Shown one piece after another: positions 61,852-64,000 of a stretch of 64,000 nucleotides of DNA. Position 1 is the first letter of the stretch. The number at the start of each line of letters is the position of its first letter. A model generated the notes under the pieces. That model saw nothing but the letters and a program-made list of their open reading frames with translations, had not been told where the DNA came from and searched no databases. Made by a program: the position numbers and the translations under genes. The DNA comes from Microbacterium sp. oral taxon 186 str. F0373 (GTDB lineage: Bacteria; Actinomycetota; Actinomycetes; Actinomycetales; Microbacteriaceae), in NCBI RefSeq assembly GCF_000411455.1, contig NZ_KE150457.1, forward strand, positions 626,272 to 690,271, read 5' to 3'.

Positions 61852-62592
61852 ATGGCACAAAACTCCGAGCATGCGATAAACACGGCGACGAGGAAGTGGC
61901 CAGGGCTGCCCTGGGAGTTCTCACTGACCGTCGCGGTATGCCTCGCTGGCATGATTGGTGTTCTTCTGTGGGGACTGGTGGTTTCGCGAGACAAGAACGA
62001 GCTCGGGTTCGACATCTGGCTGAACGGAGCACAGGCACCCTTTATGGACGCATGGGGCGAGTTCGCCGCGTTCGCCGTGGGAGCGCCGATGGCGATCGCC
62101 ATCGGAGTCGCGTTCGCAGGACTTGCCGGATGGCGTTACCGGAGTCTGGCGGTGGGCCTCGGCGCGGGACTCGCGGTTGCTCTGAGTTGGTTGTCGAGCG
62201 CCCTCATCAAAGCCCTTGTTGCTCGGCCCCGTCCCGACTGGAGCGCGATCACCCACCATGTGGGACCGATAGAGGTGGATGCCAGTTTTCCCAGTGGGCA
62301 TGTGACCTTCATCTCCGCACTGTCTACCGTGGTGGTTTTGCTGCTCTGGACCAGCCGTTATCGATGGGGGGCGGTTGCGCTTGGCGGCACGGCGACCCTC
62401 ATCATCGCGATCGGCCGTGTGTATGTAGGGGCGCACTACCCGAGCGACGTGATAGCCGCGGTTGTGTACGGGTTCTTCGCAGCGACCCTCGCGTACGCCG
62501 TTATCGGACGGTTGTTGAGCGTGGGAGACATTCAACAGAGAATTGACCGGCTCTTTCCCGCACCATTTCGATCAGAGAGAAGTGCCAGCTGA
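61852..62592 (+). CDS. PAP2-family membrane phosphatase
   Basis: Lipid phosphatase of 246 aa with about six spans. The three acid-phosphatase motifs are present: KALVARPRP, ASFPSGHVTFISALSTVVV, and GRVYVGAHYPSDVIAAVVYG. Likely substrates are undecaprenyl pyrophosphate or phosphatidate-type lipids at the outer face of the membrane. ATG at 61852, divergent from the MprF-like gene; it shares one base with the DedA start. Confidence 0.93.
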   Translation: MAQNSEHAINTATRKWPGLPWEFSLTVAVCLAGMIGVLLWGLVVSRDKNELGFDIWLNGAQAPFMDAWGEFAAFAVGAPMAIAIGVAFAGLAGWRYRSLAVGLGAGLAVALSWLSSALIKALVARPRPDWSAITHHVGPIEVDASFPSGHVTFISALSTVVVLLLWTSRYRWGAVALGGTATLIIAIGRVYVGAHYPSDVIAAVVYGFFAATLAYAVIGRLLSVGDIQQRIDRLFPAPFRSERSAS

Positions 62593-63257
62593 TGGTCGCC
62601 ACAGCGATTCCGCTGCTGGACGCATCCGGCTGGTTGCATGCGTTCGGGCCTTGGGTCTTGGTGGGCATCGCCGTGGTGGTGTTCATCGAGTCAGGCGTGC
62701 TCTTCCCCTTCCTGCCGGGCGATTCTCTCCTGATCACGGCCGCGATCCTGGCCCCCCAGTTAGGTATCAGTGCGTGGCAGGTTGTCATCGTTGCCGCGGT
62801 AGCTGCCGTCGCGGGGGACCAGGTCGGGTACTGGTTGGGCAGAAGATTTGGCAGGCGCTTGTTCCGGCCGGATGCTCGAGTGCTCACCATCGAGCGTCTC
62901 GAAAGCGCGCACGCGTTCTTCGTGAGATACGGCGGGCCATCTCTCGTACTGGGCCGTTTTGTCCCGTTCGTCCGGACGTACGTTCCCCTTGCCGCTGGAA
63001 TCGCCGATATGCGCTACCGGAGGTTCTTCTTCTGGAATGTGCTAGGTGGAATCGGATGGGTCGTGAGCATGGTCTTGTTGGGTGTTCTTCTGGGGGGGAT
63101 ACCGTTCATCGCGAACAACATCGATGTTCTGATGGTCACGATCGTCCTCATCTCTGTTCTACCCATCGTTGTAAGTGCGCTACGCCGCCGCCGTGCCGCA
63201 CGCAGAGCATCCGAATCCATGCCGGTTCCCCCATCGGGGGACCCCCAAGGGAGCTAG
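62592..63257 (+). CDS. DedA-family membrane protein
   Basis: VTT/SNARE-associated-fold protein of 221 aa; family members flip undecaprenyl phosphate or other phospholipids and affect resistance to cationic peptides. Marks: VFIESGVLFPFLPGDSLLIT, AVAGDQVGYWLGRRFGRRLF, YGGPSLVLGRFVPFVRTYVP and LAAGIADMRYRRFFFWNVLG with the conserved Arg residues. The ATG shares its first A with the PAP2 stop (TGATG, 62590-62594), so the two are coupled. Confidence 0.94.
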   Translation: MVATAIPLLDASGWLHAFGPWVLVGIAVVVFIESGVLFPFLPGDSLLITAAILAPQLGISAWQVVIVAAVAAVAGDQVGYWLGRRFGRRLFRPDARVLTIERLESAHAFFVRYGGPSLVLGRFVPFVRTYVPLAAGIADMRYRRFFFWNVLGGIGWVVSMVLLGVLLGGIPFIANNIDVLMVTIVLISVLPIVVSALRRRRAARRASESMPVPPSGDPQGS

Positions 63258-63355
63258 AGGCGTCTCCCGCAGGACTACCTAGCCGTGCAACCCATCCCAT
63301 AGGGCGTCTGAACGTCGGACGTCGGATCTCTCGAGAATCGGGCCCGCCATCATCA

Positions 63356-63478
63356 ATGAGCTTTCGCATGGACCAAATGGATGACATTATGTTCGATCCC
63401 GAGGATGCGCACCGCCACGATGAGGTCGCCACCCGCCTCGCGTTCTATGCAGCTCGGGTCTGCCCCGAGTTTGGTTGA
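63356..63478 (+). CDS. Possible 40-aa small protein or gene remnant
   Basis: Short frame reading MSFRMDQMDDIMFDPEDAHR, then DEVATRLAFYAARVCPEFG and a stop. There is no clear ribosome site and no family recognised. It sits just left of the IS481 end and may be the tail of a gene cut by the IS. The remaining bases 63258-63355 show nothing. Confidence 0.25.
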   Translation: MSFRMDQMDDIMFDPEDAHRHDEVATRLAFYAARVCPEFG

Positions 63479-63503
63479 CATCTGAACTGTGAGGATTCGT
63501 CCT

Positions 63504-64000
63504 TGTCATGTCTCAGGACATCGGTGACGGATCGGCATCAAGAGATCGGTGACGCTTCGGGGTTGTTCGGTGGTGACACTTCTCGGGCACATCTGTGAGG
63601 GATGAGCCCGGTTCAGCCCGTCGATCCCCGTGTCCGTCTCGCTATCGCTCAGTGGCCACCCGACGCGCCGCGTGGAGCGGTGAGTACGTTCTGCGCCGAG
63701 CACTCCATCTCGCGGAAGACGTTCTACGCGATCCGCAAATGCGCGCTTGTGGAGGGTCAAGCGGCGGCGCTCGAACCGCGCTCTCGGCGCCCGAAGTCGA
63801 GTCCCACGACAATCGCCGACGACGTGAAGAGGCAAGCCGTCGCGGTGCGCGCCGCGCTCGAAGCGTCTGGTCTGGACCACGGACCGATCAGCGTGCACGA
63901 CAAAATGGCTCTTCGCAGTTGAGGGTGTAGCCCGGGACCGCCGGCTGGTTCGCGGATGGGCGTCGAGGTCTTCCAGGATGGAAGTTCTCACGCTCACCAT
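63504..64000 (+). mobile_element. IS481-family element, left part, interrupted near 63907
   Basis: It starts with TGTCATGTCTCAGGACATCG, followed by GGTGACGGATCGG and a second GAGATCGGTGACGC, the kind of terminal sequence seen in actinobacterial IS481 elements. The transposase frame at 63602 breaks at about 63907 where GGCTCTTCGCAGTTGAGGG begins, a sequence like an ISL3-family end. The right side lies outside the window. Confidence 0.6.
63602..63922 (+). pseudogene. IS481-family transposase, N-terminal fragment
   Basis: About 100 codons: VRLAIAQWPPDAPRGAVSTF, the HTH ISRKTFYAIRKCALVEGQAA, LEPRSRRPKSSPTTIADDVK and ALEASGLDHGPISVHDKM. The expected continuation (R-A-L-G-L...) and the whole DDE core are absent; the frame ends ALRS-stop in sequence that looks like another IS end. 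Confidence 0.75.

Noticed and set aside
63506..64000. Minus-strand 164-codon gene at the right edge
   Set aside because: It is antisense to IS481 sequence with clear transposase motifs; the translation shows no domain.

Overview
The window is high-G+C DNA with actinobacterial habits: GTG/TTG starts, 4-bp ATGA/GTGA gene overlaps, at least one probable leaderless start and TACCC-N5-GGGTA copper operators. The gene content and codon use fit a Microbacteriaceae member, most likely a Microbacterium-like soil or plant-associated bacterium. This assignment is inferred from reading the sequence, not from a database comparison. The left 36.8 kb and the hut block look chromosomal; the rest is a patchwork of mobile and accessory DNA.

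Layout. 1-2.6 kb: end of a peptide-type ABC importer. 2.7-4.35 kb: an IS110-family element sitting between arms of a dispersed repeat. 4.4-9.0 kb: treY and glgX/treX (glycogen/maltooligosaccharide to trehalose). 9.2-22.2 kb: pentose and plant-polysaccharide block (xylB, xylA, ROK regulator, LacI regulator, sugar ABC importer without its ATPase, GH3 glycosidase, GH51 arabinofuranosidase, sugar O-acetyltransferase). 22.4-36.8 kb: housekeeping and stress genes (SDR, saccharopine-dehydrogenase-like enzyme plus amino acid permease, TetR-controlled DUF1304/MDR pair, tocopherol-cyclase-like protein, VIT-type transporter, YaeQ, GAF histidine kinase, aldo/keto reductase, amino acid permease, MarR/SRPBCC pair, DUF4190 protein).

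36.8-45.6 kb looks like a genomic island. It begins at a 27-nt 3' fragment of a tRNA-Ser gene with its terminator, a typical integration scar. It carries a copper-resistance module (CueP, two related small Cys-containing membrane proteins, DUF305, a CopB-type ATPase with a His-rich N-terminus) with two RicR/CsoR-type operators. A stack of nested insertion sequences follows: IS256 inside IS30, next to an IS3 end. 45.6-55.3 kb is a histidine-degradation operon (hutU, an M20 amidohydrolase, hutF, hutI, hutD, all overlapping by 4 bp), its IclR regulator, and a GntR / NCS1 permease / flavin-reductase-like group. This block is bracketed by a 115-bp inverted repeat made of two copies of the same IS3 end, so it may be invertible.

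55.3-64 kb is accessory DNA: a gene graveyard (DUF488, MFS and EfeO fragments), then a two-component system, an N-terminally truncated iron-type ABC ATPase, an MprF-like membrane aminoacyl-phospholipid synthase-type protein, a PAP2 phosphatase, a DedA protein and a broken IS481 element. The two-component system plus three lipid/envelope genes form the most interesting candidate functional unit; the tRNA scar, copper island and IS3 inverted repeat are the most interesting structures.
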